NCBI GenBank assembly: GCA_036380925.1
Contig: DASVDW010000031.1
Location: 1-27,146, forward strand
Direction of reading: 5' to 3'
Length of the DNA stretch: 27,146 nt
Source of the DNA: JAICLV01 sp036380925
GTDB lineage: Bacteria > Actinomycetota > Actinomycetes > Acidothermales > Acidothermaceae
In this document: positions 14,341 to 21,693 of the stretch, one piece after another
Layout: the number at the start of each line of letters is the position of its first letter
Numbering within the stretch: the first letter of the stretch is position 1
Notes under the pieces: generated by a model
The model's database searches: none
The model's input: only the letters and a program-made list of their open reading frames with translations
Told to the model about the DNA's origin: nothing
Position numbers and translations under genes: made by a program

Positions 14341-15783
14341 ATGCCGGGACGTGGAAGACCGCTGGCGACCTTCGTCGTCACCTCGGTGGCCCTGTTCATG
14401 GGGGCGCTCGACAACCTCGTCGTCACGATGGCGTTGCCCGCCATCAAGGAGCACCTGAACGCTTCGCTCGCGAGCCTGGAGTGGACGGTGAACGCCTACA
14501 CGCTGACCTTCGCCGTCCTGCTGTTGCCCGGCGCCACCCTTGGCGACCGGTTCGGCCGCAAGCGGATGTTCCTGATCGGCCTCGGCATCTTCACCGCGGC
14601 GTCGGCGCTTGCCGCCATGTCGTCGTCCGCCGACCAGCTCATCGCCGCCCGCGCGCTGCAGGGCGTCGGCGGCGCGATCATCACCCCCCTCACCCTCACT
14701 CTGCTCAGCGTCGCCGTGCCGGCGGCCAAGCGGGGTCTCGCGCTCGGCGCGTGGGGCGCCATCGCCGGGCTCGCGATCGCGGTCGGGCCGGTGGTCGGCG
14801 GCGCGATCGTCGACGGCGCGTCGTGGTCGTGGATCTTCTGGCTGAACGTCCCGATCGGCGTCGCGCTGCTCCCGCTGGCCGGCCGGTTGCTCGCAGAGAG
14901 TCACGGTCCGTCGTCGAGGCTGGACGCCGTTGGCACCGTGTTGGCCACCGCCGGACTGTTCGCGGTCGTGCTCGGCTTGGTTCGGGCCAACGACTGGGGC
15001 TGGGGAAGCAGCCGCATCGTCGGGCTGTTCGTCGCCAGCGCGGTGTTCCTGGCGTTGTTCGTGTGGTGGGAGGGGCGGGCCGCCGAGCCGGTGTTGCCGC
15101 TGCGGCTGTTCCAACACCGCGGTTTCACCATGAGCAACCTCGCCTCGCTGTTCATGTTCTTCGGGATGTTCGGCTCGATCTTCTTGCTCGCCCAGTACCT
15201 GCAGGTCGGCCGCGGCTACTCGCCGTTGTCGGCCGGGGTGCGCACGCTGCCGTGGACCGCGATGCCGATTTTCATCGCCCCGATCGCCGGCCTGCTGTCC
15301 GACCGCATCGGCGGCCGCCGCATCGTCGCGGTCGGGTTGTTCTTGCAGGCTGTCGGCCTCGGCTGGCTCGCCGCAGTCGCGTCGCCGACCGTCGCGTATC
15401 TCACCTTGGTTCCTGGCCTGGCGATCAGCGGGTTCGGCATGGCGTTGTTCTTCGCGCCGGTCGCCAACCTGGTGTTGTCGTCGGTGCGCCATGAGGAGCA
15501 GGGCATCGCGTCTGGCGCGCACAACGCGATCCGCGAACTCGGCGGCGTCTTCGGGGTGGCCGTGCTCGCGTCGGTGTTCGCCCACTCCGGCGGCTACTCC
15601 AGCCCGCAGGCGTTCACCGACGGCGTGGTGCCGGCCGTCTGGGTCGGCGCCGCGATCGTCGCGCTGGGCGGCGTGGCGGCGTTGCTCATCCCGCGTCGCG
15701 CGTTGTCGCAGGTCGCCGTCGGCGGCGAGGCGGCCGCGGTGGCGGCGACCGCGGACACGCGGCTGCAGCCGACGAGCGCCTGA
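14341..15783 (+). CDS. DHA2-family MFS drug exporter (EmrB/QacA type, 14 TM)
   Basis: The 480-residue protein has about 14 hydrophobic segments. It carries the DHA2 motif MGALDNLVVTMALPAI (20-35), MFS motif A LGDRFGRKRMF (67-77), and the motif C-like Gly/Pro run GLAIAVGPVVGGAIVDG in TM5, all typical of proton-driven multidrug antiporters. The ATG at 14341 is preceded by caggag with 7 nt spacing. The longer open frame back to 14239 overlaps the TetR gene in another frame and has no homology. With the upstream repressor and the operator 20 nt before its start, it forms a drug-inducible efflux unit. Cargo cannot be predicted. Confidence 0.93.
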   Translation: MPGRGRPLATFVVTSVALFMGALDNLVVTMALPAIKEHLNASLASLEWTVNAYTLTFAVLLLPGATLGDRFGRKRMFLIGLGIFTAASALAAMSSSADQLIAARALQGVGGAIITPLTLTLLSVAVPAAKRGLALGAWGAIAGLAIAVGPVVGGAIVDGASWSWIFWLNVPIGVALLPLAGRLLAESHGPSSRLDAVGTVLATAGLFAVVLGLVRANDWGWGSSRIVGLFVASAVFLALFVWWEGRAAEPVLPLRLFQHRGFTMSNLASLFMFFGMFGSIFLLAQYLQVGRGYSPLSAGVRTLPWTAMPIFIAPIAGLLSDRIGGRRIVAVGLFLQAVGLGWLAAVASPTVAYLTLVPGLAISGFGMALFFAPVANLVLSSVRHEEQGIASGAHNAIRELGGVFGVAVLASVFAHSGGYSSPQAFTDGVVPAVWVGAAIVALGGVAALLIPRRALSQVAVGGEAAAVAATADTRLQPTSA

Positions 15784-15801
15784 TCGAAACGCGACCGGCC
15801 G

Positions 15802-15807
15802 TAGGGT
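15802..15807 (+). promoter_or_regulatory. -10 element of murB (leaderless candidate)
   Basis: TAGGGT ends 6 nt before the GTG at 15814. This spacing is typical of actinobacterial leaderless mRNAs, and no Shine-Dalgarno precedes the GTG. No convincing -35 is seen. Confidence 0.45.
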
Positions 15808-15813
15808 TTGCCC

Positions 15814-16863
15814 GTGCCCGCAACCCCCACGGTCGGCGACGCGAGAGCGGTCCGGCTCGCCGACCACACGACGGTGCGGGTCGGCGGGCCGGCCGCTTCC
15901 TTTGCGCTGTGCGACACCGAGCAGGAGCTCATCGCGAGCGTGCGCGCGGCCGACGAGCGCGACGAACCCGTGCTCGTGCTCGGCGGCGGCAGCAACGTGG
16001 TGGTGTCGGACGACGGTTTCCCGGGCGCGGTGGCGCGCGTCGCGCACACCGGGATCTCCTTGCGCCGCGACGGCGACCGCGTTGTCATGCGGGTCGCCGC
16101 CGGTGAGCGGTGGGACGACGTCGTGGTCGCCGCGCTCGCCGAGGGTCTGGCCGGAATCGAATGCCTGTCCGGCATTCCGGGCCTCGCGGGCGCCACACCG
16201 ATTCAAAACGTCGGCGCGTACGGCGCCGAGATCAGCGACGTCGTGTCCGGCGTGCGCGCGTTCGACCGGCTGGAACGCGCGACCGTCCTGCTCGACCCGT
16301 CGTCGTGCCGCTTTGGGTATCGCACCAGCGCGTTGAAGGGCAACGCGCGGTACCTGGTGCTTGGCGTGGAGATCTCCCTTGCGCGGTCGAAACAATCGGC
16401 GCCCGTTCGATACGCCGAGCTGGCCGCCGCGCTCGACGTCCAGCTGAACTCACGCGCGGCCGCGGGCGACGTGCGGCGGGCGGTGCTGGGGTTGCGGGGG
16501 AGAAAGGGGATGCTGGTCGACCCCGACGACCCAGACTCGGTCAGCGTCGGCTCGTTCTTCACCAATCCGGTGCTCCCGGCGTCGGCCGTTCCGGCCGGGG
16601 CGCCGAGTTGGCCGATCGCCTCCGGGCCCGACGGCGTGGTGAAAGTGCCGGCGGCGTGGCTGATCGAGCAGGCCGGCTTTCACCGCGGCTTCGGCGAGGG
16701 CCACGTCGGACTGTCGAGCAAGCACACGCTCGCCATCGTCAACCGCGGCGGGGCCACGTCGTCCGAGCTCGTCGCGTTCGCCCGCGCCATTCGCGACGGC
16801 GTGCAGGCGAAGTTCGGAATTCGGCTTGAACCCGAGCCGGTGTTGGTCGGGCTGACGCTCTAG
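15814..16863 (+). CDS. murB: UDP-N-acetylmuramate dehydrogenase
   Basis: The 349-residue FAD enzyme reduces UDP-GlcNAc-enolpyruvate to UDP-MurNAc with NADPH in peptidoglycan precursor synthesis. Visible features are TTVRVGGPA near the N-terminus, FAD-binding VLVLGGGSNVVVSD (53-66), GIPGLAGATPIQNVGAYGAE, SVGSFFTNPV with the catalytic Ser, and EQAGFHRGFGEGHVGLSSKH near the end. The length and the RFGYRTSALKG segment fit type I MurB. Start GTG 15814 is preferred, with TTG at 15808 as the alternative. In other actinobacteria murB lies close to the hadA/hadB pair; here about 8.3 kb intervenes. It is convergent with the aminotransferase, 4 bp apart. Confidence 0.94.
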   Translation: MPATPTVGDARAVRLADHTTVRVGGPAASFALCDTEQELIASVRAADERDEPVLVLGGGSNVVVSDDGFPGAVARVAHTGISLRRDGDRVVMRVAAGERWDDVVVAALAEGLAGIECLSGIPGLAGATPIQNVGAYGAEISDVVSGVRAFDRLERATVLLDPSSCRFGYRTSALKGNARYLVLGVEISLARSKQSAPVRYAELAAALDVQLNSRAAAGDVRRAVLGLRGRKGMLVDPDDPDSVSVGSFFTNPVLPASAVPAGAPSWPIASGPDGVVKVPAAWLIEQAGFHRGFGEGHVGLSSKHTLAIVNRGGATSSELVAFARAIRDGVQAKFGIRLEPEPVLVGLTL

Positions 16864-16872
16864 GCGATCAGC
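16851..16872. terminator. Bidirectional hairpin over the murB and aminotransferase stop codons
   Basis: GCTGACGC (16851-16858) pairs with GCG-A-TCAGC (16864-16872): 8 bp with one bulged A and loop TCTAG that contains the murB stop. The opposing stop is in the 3' arm. Confidence 0.55.
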
Positions 16873-18094
16873 GCGCCTCTGACAGCAGCTTCGCCATCCG
16901 GTTGACGCCTTCGACGAGGTCGTCGTCGCCGAGCGCGTACGACATCCGGAAGTAGCCCGGCGTGCCGAACGCCTCGCCGGGCACGACCGCGACCTCGGCC
17001 TCCTCGAGCACCAGCTCGGCGAGCTGCGCGGACGACGCCGGACGCTTGCCGCGGACCTCCTTGCCGATCAGCTCACGCACCGACGGGTAGGCGTAGAAGG
17101 CGCCCTGCGGCTCCGGGCACACCACGCCGGGGATCTCGCCGAGCATGCGGACGATGGTCTGCCGCCGCCGGTCGAACGCCGCGCGCATCTTGGCCACCGC
17201 GGTGAGGTCGCCGGACACCGCGGCGAGAGCCGCCCGCTGAGAGACGTTCGACACGTTCGACGACAGGTGCGACTGCAGGTTGGTGGCCGCCTTGACGACG
17301 TCGGCCGGGCCGATCATCCAGCCCACCCGCCAGCCGGTCATCGCGTAGGTCTTCGCGACGCCGTTGAGGACGACGCAGGTGTCGGCCAGCTCCGGGACCT
17401 GCACCGGCATCGAGGAGAAGACCGCGTCGCCGTACACCAGGTGCTCGTAAATCTCGTCGGTGACCACCCAGACGCCGTGCTCGACCGCCCAGCGGCCGAT
17501 CGCGGCGACCTCGTCTGGGGTGTAGACCGCGCCGGTGGGATTGGACGGCGAGCAGAACAGCAGCACCTTGGTGCGCGGCGTGCGAGCCGCCTCCAGCTGG
17601 TCGACGCTCGCCCGAAAACCGGTCGACTCGTCGGTGGGAACCTCGACGGCCACGCCGCCGGCCAGCGCGATCGCCTCGGGGTACGTCGTCCAGTACGGCG
17701 CCGGCAGCAAGACCTCGTCGCCGGGGTCGAGCAGGGTGGCGAACGTCTGGTACACAGCCTGCTTGCCGCCGTTGGTGACGACCACCTGGGCCGCTTTGAC
17801 GTCGTAGCCGGAGTCGCGCTTGGTCTTGACCGCGATCGCCTCGCGCAGCTCGGGCAGGCCTGGCGTCGGCGTGTAGCGGTGGTTCTTCGGGTCGCGAGCG
17901 GCCTGCACGGCCGCCTCGACGATCGCCTCCGGGGTTGGGAAGTCGGGTTCGCCGGCGCCAAAGCCGATCACCGGTCGGCCGGCGGCCTTCAGCGCCTTCG
18001 CCTTCGCGTCGACCGCGAGGGTGGCGGACTCGGCGATGCCGCCGATCCGGCGGGAGACTCGGGCGCGGGCAGGGGTTGCGGTGCTGTCGGTCAT
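16868..18094 (-). CDS. aspC: Aspartate aminotransferase-like PLP enzyme (fold type I, subgroup I-beta)
   Basis: The 408-residue protein carries all key aminotransferase residues. These are FGAGEPDFPTP (45-55), the phosphate-contacting NGGKQAVYQ (108-116), SNPTG (184-188), TDEIYEHLVY with the cofactor Asp213, the PLP lysine Lys248 in NGVAKTYAMTGWR, and the C-terminal substrate Arg in YFRMSYA. It should exchange amino groups between aspartate and 2-oxoglutarate; some close relatives also accept prephenate or aromatic substrates. The ATG at 18094 gives MTDSTATPARARVSRRIGG, usual for actinobacterial members. The gene lies between murB and tRNA-Trp-secE, its conserved actinobacterial position. Confidence 0.93.
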   Translation of the reverse strand: MTDSTATPARARVSRRIGGIAESATLAVDAKAKALKAAGRPVIGFGAGEPDFPTPEAIVEAAVQAARDPKNHRYTPTPGLPELREAIAVKTKRDSGYDVKAAQVVVTNGGKQAVYQTFATLLDPGDEVLLPAPYWTTYPEAIALAGGVAVEVPTDESTGFRASVDQLEAARTPRTKVLLFCSPSNPTGAVYTPDEVAAIGRWAVEHGVWVVTDEIYEHLVYGDAVFSSMPVQVPELADTCVVLNGVAKTYAMTGWRVGWMIGPADVVKAATNLQSHLSSNVSNVSQRAALAAVSGDLTAVAKMRAAFDRRRQTIVRMLGEIPGVVCPEPQGAFYAYPSVRELIGKEVRGKRPASSAQLAELVLEEAEVAVVPGEAFGTPGYFRMSYALGDDDLVEGVNRMAKLLSEAR

Positions 18095-18181
18095 GGCCTC
18101 ATCGTTTCACGGGCGTCCGGCGCGGCGCTCGTGGGATTCGGGCCGGGCCGCGGTCGGCGAGGCGGGCGCGCGACCGTCGCG

Positions 18182-18211
18182 TTCGACCGTTTCGGAGCTG
18201 CCACGTACACT
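18182..18211 (+). promoter_or_regulatory. Promoter for tRNA-Trp-secE-nusG
   Basis: TTCGAC (18182-18187) and TACACT (18206-18211) are 18 nt apart, 56 nt before tRNA-Trp. The same TACACT -10 is used before rpoB. Confidence 0.6.
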
Positions 18212-18267
18212 GTCGAAGCTAGTCCCGGGTTCGCGCCCGGTGACCGCGCGCGCACACAAGCTCGTAT

Positions 18268-18344
18268 AGGGCAGTAGCTCAATTGGTTAGAGTTCCGGTC
18301 TCCAAAACCGGCGGTTGGGGGTTCGAGTCCCTCCTGCCCTGCCA
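18268..18344 (+). tRNA. tRNA-Trp (anticodon CCA)
   Basis: Acceptor AGGGCAG/CTGCCCT, D-arm AGCTCAATTGGTTAGAGT, anticodon stem CCGGT/ACCGG with CCA at 18302-18304, T-arm GGGGTTCGAGTCCCT. Discriminator G at 18341 and encoded CCA at 18342-18344. secE begins 33 nt later without an intervening terminator, so the tRNA is probably processed from a tRNA-secE-nusG transcript. Confidence 0.96.
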
Positions 18345-18377
18345 AGCGGTCCGGCAGCACTCGAGAGAAGGTTTCAC

Positions 18378-18644
18378 GTGAGCGACACCACATCCGGCGC
18401 GGGCGCCAGGTCGGCCGAGCCGGAGCGTCGATCGGCCCGGCCGGTCGAGCGTCGCAACGTGTTCGAGCGGATCGGCTTGTGGTGGCGGCAGATCGTCGCG
18501 GAGTTGCGCAAGGTCATCTGGCCGACCCGCAAAGAGCTGATCACCTACACCATCGTGACCTTGGTTTTCTCGGTCATCGTGATGATGATCGTGTTCGGGG
18601 TCGACTACTTCGCCAACTGGTCGGTCCTGAAGATCTGGGGCTGA
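18378..18644 (+). CDS. secE: Preprotein translocase subunit SecE
   Basis: The 88-residue single-pass membrane protein has the SecE core WWRQIVAELRKVIWPTRKEL followed by one hydrophobic helix, IVTLVFSVIVMMIVFGVDYF. A polar N-terminal tail of about 30 residues precedes the amphipathic helix, as in other actinobacteria. SecE clamps the two halves of SecY in the protein-export channel. The GTG at 18378 has agaagg 8 nt upstream; the open frame further upstream runs back into tRNA-Trp. nusG follows after 77 bp. Confidence 0.95.
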   Translation: MSDTTSGAGARSAEPERRSARPVERRNVFERIGLWWRQIVAELRKVIWPTRKELITYTIVTLVFSVIVMMIVFGVDYFANWSVLKIWG

Positions 18645-18721
18645 CCGAGCCCGCCCGCTGGTCCAACCACACCGTCCACCCCGCGCCCGCGCCGAACCGC
18701 CAGAGAAGGAACCGATACCCC

Positions 18722-19423
18722 GTGAGCGAGTCACCCTGGCCGAGCGAGCCCGACGAGCCGCGCGACGGCGCGTCGTCGGAGACTTCGACCCAGGAGGTCG
18801 CGCCCGATCTCGACCCGGCCGCCGTCGATGACGAGGTCGACCCTGCCGAGGCGTTTCGGCAGTCGCTGCGCAACGCGCCCGGCGAGTGGTACGTCGTGCA
18901 CACCTACGCCGGCTACGAGAACAAGGCGAAGACGAACCTCGAGACCCGGATGCAGTCCCTCAACATGGAGGACTTCATCTACCAGATCGAGGTGCCGCAA
19001 GAAGAGGTCGTCGAGATCAAGAACGGCAAGCGGCAAAACGTGAAGCGCAACGTGTTCCCCGGCTACCTCCTGGTGCGCATGGAGATGACCGACGAGTCGT
19101 GGTCGGCGGTGCGTTACACGCCTGCGGTCACCGGTTTCGTCGGTCCCAGCTCCAGCAAGCCGTCGCCGCTGACGCTGGACGAGGTCTACCGCTTCCTCGC
19201 CCCGGCGACCAAGGAGCAGAAGGAGGCGGCCGCGGCCGCGGTGCCGAAGATCGTCGACTTCGAGGTCGGCGAGTCGGTCACCGTCACCGACGGCGCCTTC
19301 GCCACCTTGCCGGCGACGATCAGCGAGATCAACGCCGACCAGCAAAAGCTCAAGGTGTTGGTGTCGATCTTCGGCCGAGAGACTCCGGTGGAGTTGCAGT
19401 TCAACCAGGTCTCCAAGATCTAG
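18722..19423 (+). CDS. nusG: Transcription termination/antitermination factor NusG
   Basis: The 233-residue protein has an acidic, disordered N-terminal extension of about 45 residues (Glu/Asp/Pro-rich) that is typical of actinobacteria. The NGN domain follows (EWYVVHTYAGYENKAKTNLE, VFPGYLLVRMEM, TPAVTGFVG), then a C-terminal KOW domain (FEVGESVTVTDGAFATLPAT, VLVSIFGRETPVEL). It binds RNA polymerase beta-prime and links transcription with Rho or ribosomal S10. The GTG at 18722 lies 11 nt after agaagga. The long open frame upstream overlaps secE and is not coding. Confidence 0.96.
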   Translation: MSESPWPSEPDEPRDGASSETSTQEVAPDLDPAAVDDEVDPAEAFRQSLRNAPGEWYVVHTYAGYENKAKTNLETRMQSLNMEDFIYQIEVPQEEVVEIKNGKRQNVKRNVFPGYLLVRMEMTDESWSAVRYTPAVTGFVGPSSSKPSPLTLDEVYRFLAPATKEQKEAAAAAVPKIVDFEVGESVTVTDGAFATLPATISEINADQQKLKVLVSIFGRETPVELQFNQVSKI

Positions 19424-19468
19424 TCGGACGCCGGAGAGCCACCGCCCAACGTCGTCCCGTACCCTTGA

Positions 19469-19486
19469 ACGGCCCGAACGGGCCGT
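19469..19486 (+). promoter_or_regulatory. Hairpin in the rplK leader
   Basis: ACGGCCC and GGGCCGT form a perfect 7-bp stem closed by GAAC, 25 nt before the rplK start codon and just after TACCCT (19460-19465), a possible -10. It could be an autoregulatory element, as the rplKA operon is controlled by L1 in other bacteria; no L1-site consensus was verified. Confidence 0.35.
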
Positions 19487-19510
19487 CGATGTCATTGCGA
19501 AGGACCAGCC

Positions 19511-19942
19511 ATGCCCCCGAAGAAGAAACTCGCGGCGATCATCAAGCTGCAGATCAACGCAGGCGCCGCGACGCCCGCGCCGCCGATCGGCCCGGCGCTC
19601 GGTCAGCACGGCGTCAACATCATGGACTTTTGCAAGCAGTACAACGCGGCCACCGAGTCGCAGCGCGGCAACGTGATCCCGGTCGAGATCTCGGTGTACG
19701 AAGACCGCTCGTTCACCTTCATCACCAAGACGCCGCCGGCGCCCGAGCTCATTAAGAAGGCGGCGGGCGTGGAGAAGGGTTCGGCGGTGCCGAACAAGAC
19801 GAAGGTGGCCTCGCTGACCCGCGAGCAGGTGCGCGAGATCGCGCAGACGAAGATGCCCGACCTCAACGCGCGCGACCTCGACGCCGCGGAGAAGATCATC
19901 GCCGGCACCGCCCGGTCGATGGGCATCACCGTCAACGGCTGA
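19511..19942 (+). CDS. rplK: 50S ribosomal protein L11
   Basis: The 143-residue protein starts MPPKKKLAAIIKLQINAGAA and has the N-domain PAPPIGPALGQHGVNIMDFC, which binds 23S rRNA in the GTPase centre and is the thiostrepton target region. The rRNA-binding C-domain ends NARDLDAAEKIIAGTARSMG. The proline-rich helix is intact, so there is no sign of thiopeptide-resistance substitutions there. AAGGA lies 6 nt upstream of the ATG. rplA follows after 91 bp. Confidence 0.97.
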   Translation: MPPKKKLAAIIKLQINAGAATPAPPIGPALGQHGVNIMDFCKQYNAATESQRGNVIPVEISVYEDRSFTFITKTPPAPELIKKAAGVEKGSAVPNKTKVASLTREQVREIAQTKMPDLNARDLDAAEKIIAGTARSMGITVNG

Positions 19943-19981
19943 GTTTTTCGACCCGAACTTTCTCAGGCGACACCCGTGGGA

Positions 19982-19997
19982 GGGCCGAGCGCGGCCC
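19982..19997 (+). promoter_or_regulatory. Hairpin between rplK and rplA
   Basis: GGGCCG (19982-19987) and CGGCCC (19992-19997) with loop AGCG. It lies 36 nt before the rplA start and may be a processing or translational control element. Confidence 0.3.
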
Positions 19998-20033
19998 GAG
20001 GTACCACGAACTCCGTTTCGATTGGAGCAGCAC

Positions 20034-20753
20034 ATGAAGCGCAGCAAGGCCTACACCGCCGCGGCCGCGAAGGTCGACCGAGACAAGCTTTACGGCCCGC
20101 TTGAGGCGGTCCGGCTGGCCCGCGAGACTTCGACCACGAAGAACCCGGGCACCGTCGAAGTCGCGCTGTCTTTGGGGGTCGACCCGCGCAAGGCCGACCA
20201 GATGGTCCGCGGCACGGTCAACCTGCCGCACGGCACCGGCAAGACCGCCAGGGTGCTGGTGTTCGCCACCGGCGACCGCGCCGAGGAGGCGCGGGCGGCG
20301 GGCGCCGACGTCGTGGGCGCCGACGAGCTCATCGAGCGGGTGGCCGGCGGGTTCCTCGACTTCGACGCCGCGGTGTCGACGCCCGACCTGATGGGCAAGG
20401 TCGGTCGGCTCGGCCGGGTGCTCGGTCCCCGCGGCCTGATGCCCAACCCCAAGACCGGCACGGTCACCAACGACGTGGGCAAGGCGGTCGCCGACATCAA
20501 GGGCGGCAAGATCGAGTTCCGCGTCGACCGGCAGGCCAACCTGCACTTCATCATCGGCAAGACCTCGTTCACCGACCAGCAGCTGGTGGAGAACTACGCG
20601 GCCGCGATCGACGAGGTGTTGCGACTCAAGCCGTCCGCGGCCAAGGGGCGCTACGTCAAGAAGGCCACCATCACGACCACGATGGGCCCCGGCATTCCGG
20701 TCGACCCGAACCGCACCCGCGGCCTGCTCGCCGACGAGGCGGCCACCGTCTGA
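20034..20753 (+). CDS. rplA: 50S ribosomal protein L1
   Basis: The 239-residue protein has the L1 signature GRVLGPRGLMPNPKTGTVT and the RNA-contacting FRVDRQANLHFIIGKTSF. It forms the L1 stalk that moves deacylated tRNA out of the E site and represses its own operon in other bacteria. The start at 20034 (MKRSKAYTAAA) has ggag 6 nt upstream; a TTG four codons earlier overlaps that site and is rejected. Confidence 0.97.
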   Translation: MKRSKAYTAAAAKVDRDKLYGPLEAVRLARETSTTKNPGTVEVALSLGVDPRKADQMVRGTVNLPHGTGKTARVLVFATGDRAEEARAAGADVVGADELIERVAGGFLDFDAAVSTPDLMGKVGRLGRVLGPRGLMPNPKTGTVTNDVGKAVADIKGGKIEFRVDRQANLHFIIGKTSFTDQQLVENYAAAIDEVLRLKPSAAKGRYVKKATITTTMGPGIPVDPNRTRGLLADEAATV

Positions 20754-20778
20754 GCGGCGCCCGCACCCCGCCGCGGCG

Positions 20779-20826
20779 AGTTGTGTCGGCGGACACGCGG
20801 TCTACCGCGTGCTGGCCGACACAACT
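20779..20826 (+). terminator. Long hairpin after rplA
   Basis: AGTTGTGTCGGC (20779-20790) pairs perfectly with GCCGACACAACT (20815-20826). Above a 3x3 internal loop, CACGCGG/CCGCGTG forms a second 7-bp helix closed by TCTA. It lies 25 nt after the rplA stop and upstream of the rplJ promoter. No T-tract follows. It most likely ends or attenuates the rplKA transcript. Confidence 0.65.
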
Positions 20827-20867
20827 GGCCGATCGGACCGCAACCTCCGAGCGCGGGCGCCCCGGTT

Positions 20868-20896
20868 TTGACCGGCCCCGACCCACCACGTACTGT
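20868..20896 (+). promoter_or_regulatory. Promoter of rplJ-rplL
   Basis: TTGACC (20868-20873) and TACTGT (20891-20896) with an ideal 17-nt spacer. Transcription is expected to start near 20903, giving a leader of about 200 nt. Confidence 0.7.
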
Positions 20897-20902
20897 TGAC
20901 CC

Positions 20903-21106
20903 GCCACAGACCGCCGGTCGGCGAGCGCGGCTTGTCCGCGACCGCCCGAAGGTCCCGCGAAGCGGGCGGCCCGCGCAGGCACACGTTGCACCGGTGCGAC
21001 GCAACAGTCGTCCGGCCCGCCCCGTGCGCGCTGCGCCGGGGCGTTTCGCATTTCGCGGTCCTTCGCTTCCCGGCATCACCGCACCCGGAAGGAGGCCTGC
21101 GCACCC
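20903..21106 (+). ncRNA. rplJ leader RNA (candidate L10 leader with attenuator)
   Basis: The leader contains successive hairpins: CGCGG/CCGCG (20926-20940), CCCGC-GAA-GCGGG (20954-20966), GTTGC/GCAAC enclosing GCACCGGTGC (20985-21005), and a 7-bp GC helix CGCCCCG/CGGGGCG (21018-21024 with 21037-21043) followed by TTTC. The last resembles an intrinsic terminator 64 nt before the rplJ start codon. The L10-L12 complex is known to bind a leader of this operon in many bacteria and control it. Assignment rests on position and structure; no covariance model was run. Confidence 0.6.
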
Positions 21107-21643
21107 ATGCCAAGGCCTGACAAGGCGAGCGCCGTCGCGCAGCTGACGGAGAACTTCCGCAGCTCGAAGGCGGCCGTGCTCACCGAGTACCGCGGCCTCA
21201 CCGTGTCGCAGCTGACCCAGCTGCGGCGGGCACTCGGTGAGACCACGGAGTACGCCGTGGTGAAGAACACCCTGTCGAAGATCGCGGTTCGCGACGCCGG
21301 CCTGGAGCAGCTCGAGTCGCTGCTCGAGGGCCCGTCCGCGGTCGCCTTCGTCAAGGGCGACCCCGTGGAGGCCGCCAAAGGCCTGCGCGACTTCGCCAAG
21401 GCCAACCCCCTGCTCGTCATCAAGGGCGGCGTCCTTGACGGCAAGCTGATCAGCGCCGCGGAGCTGTCCAAGATCGCCGACCTTGAGTCGCGCGAGGTGC
21501 TCCTCGCCAAGGTGGCCGGGGCGGCCAACGCCACCCTCGCCAAGGCGGCCGCGTTGTTCCAAGCGCCGCTCTCGCAGGCCGCCCGGCTCGCGGAGGCGCT
21601 GCGCGCCAAGGCCGAGCAAGACGGCTCCGACCCGCAAGCCTGA
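21107..21643 (+). CDS. rplJ: 50S ribosomal protein L10
   Basis: The 178-residue protein starts MPRPDKASAVAQLTENFRSS and has AVLTEYRGLTVSQLTQLRRA and YAVVKNTLSKIA, the rRNA-binding part of L10. The C-terminal helix that carries L7/L12 dimers is present (AALFQAPLSQAARLAEALRA). A strong ggaaggagg lies 11 nt upstream of the ATG. It is followed by rplL after 50 bp and preceded by its own promoter and leader. Confidence 0.96.
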   Translation: MPRPDKASAVAQLTENFRSSKAAVLTEYRGLTVSQLTQLRRALGETTEYAVVKNTLSKIAVRDAGLEQLESLLEGPSAVAFVKGDPVEAAKGLRDFAKANPLLVIKGGVLDGKLISAAELSKIADLESREVLLAKVAGAANATLAKAAALFQAPLSQAARLAEALRAKAEQDGSDPQA

Positions 21644-21693
21644 CCCAACCAACCCAGCAGACCCGTTTCAGCCGTTAGGAAGGACCCGCCACC

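Noticed and set aside
14320..16395. 691-codon open frame antisense to the MFS and murB genes
   Set aside because: It spans two unrelated genes and reads as low-complexity Arg/Glu/His/Gln sequence, so it is a shadow frame.
18731..20047. 438-codon minus frame across nusG and rplK
   Set aside because: It crosses conserved genes and their intergenic region and shows no recognisable domain.
20757..21106. Short open frames in the rplA-rplJ region on both strands
   Set aside because: They lack ribosome sites and homology; the region is better explained by a hairpin, a promoter and a leader RNA.
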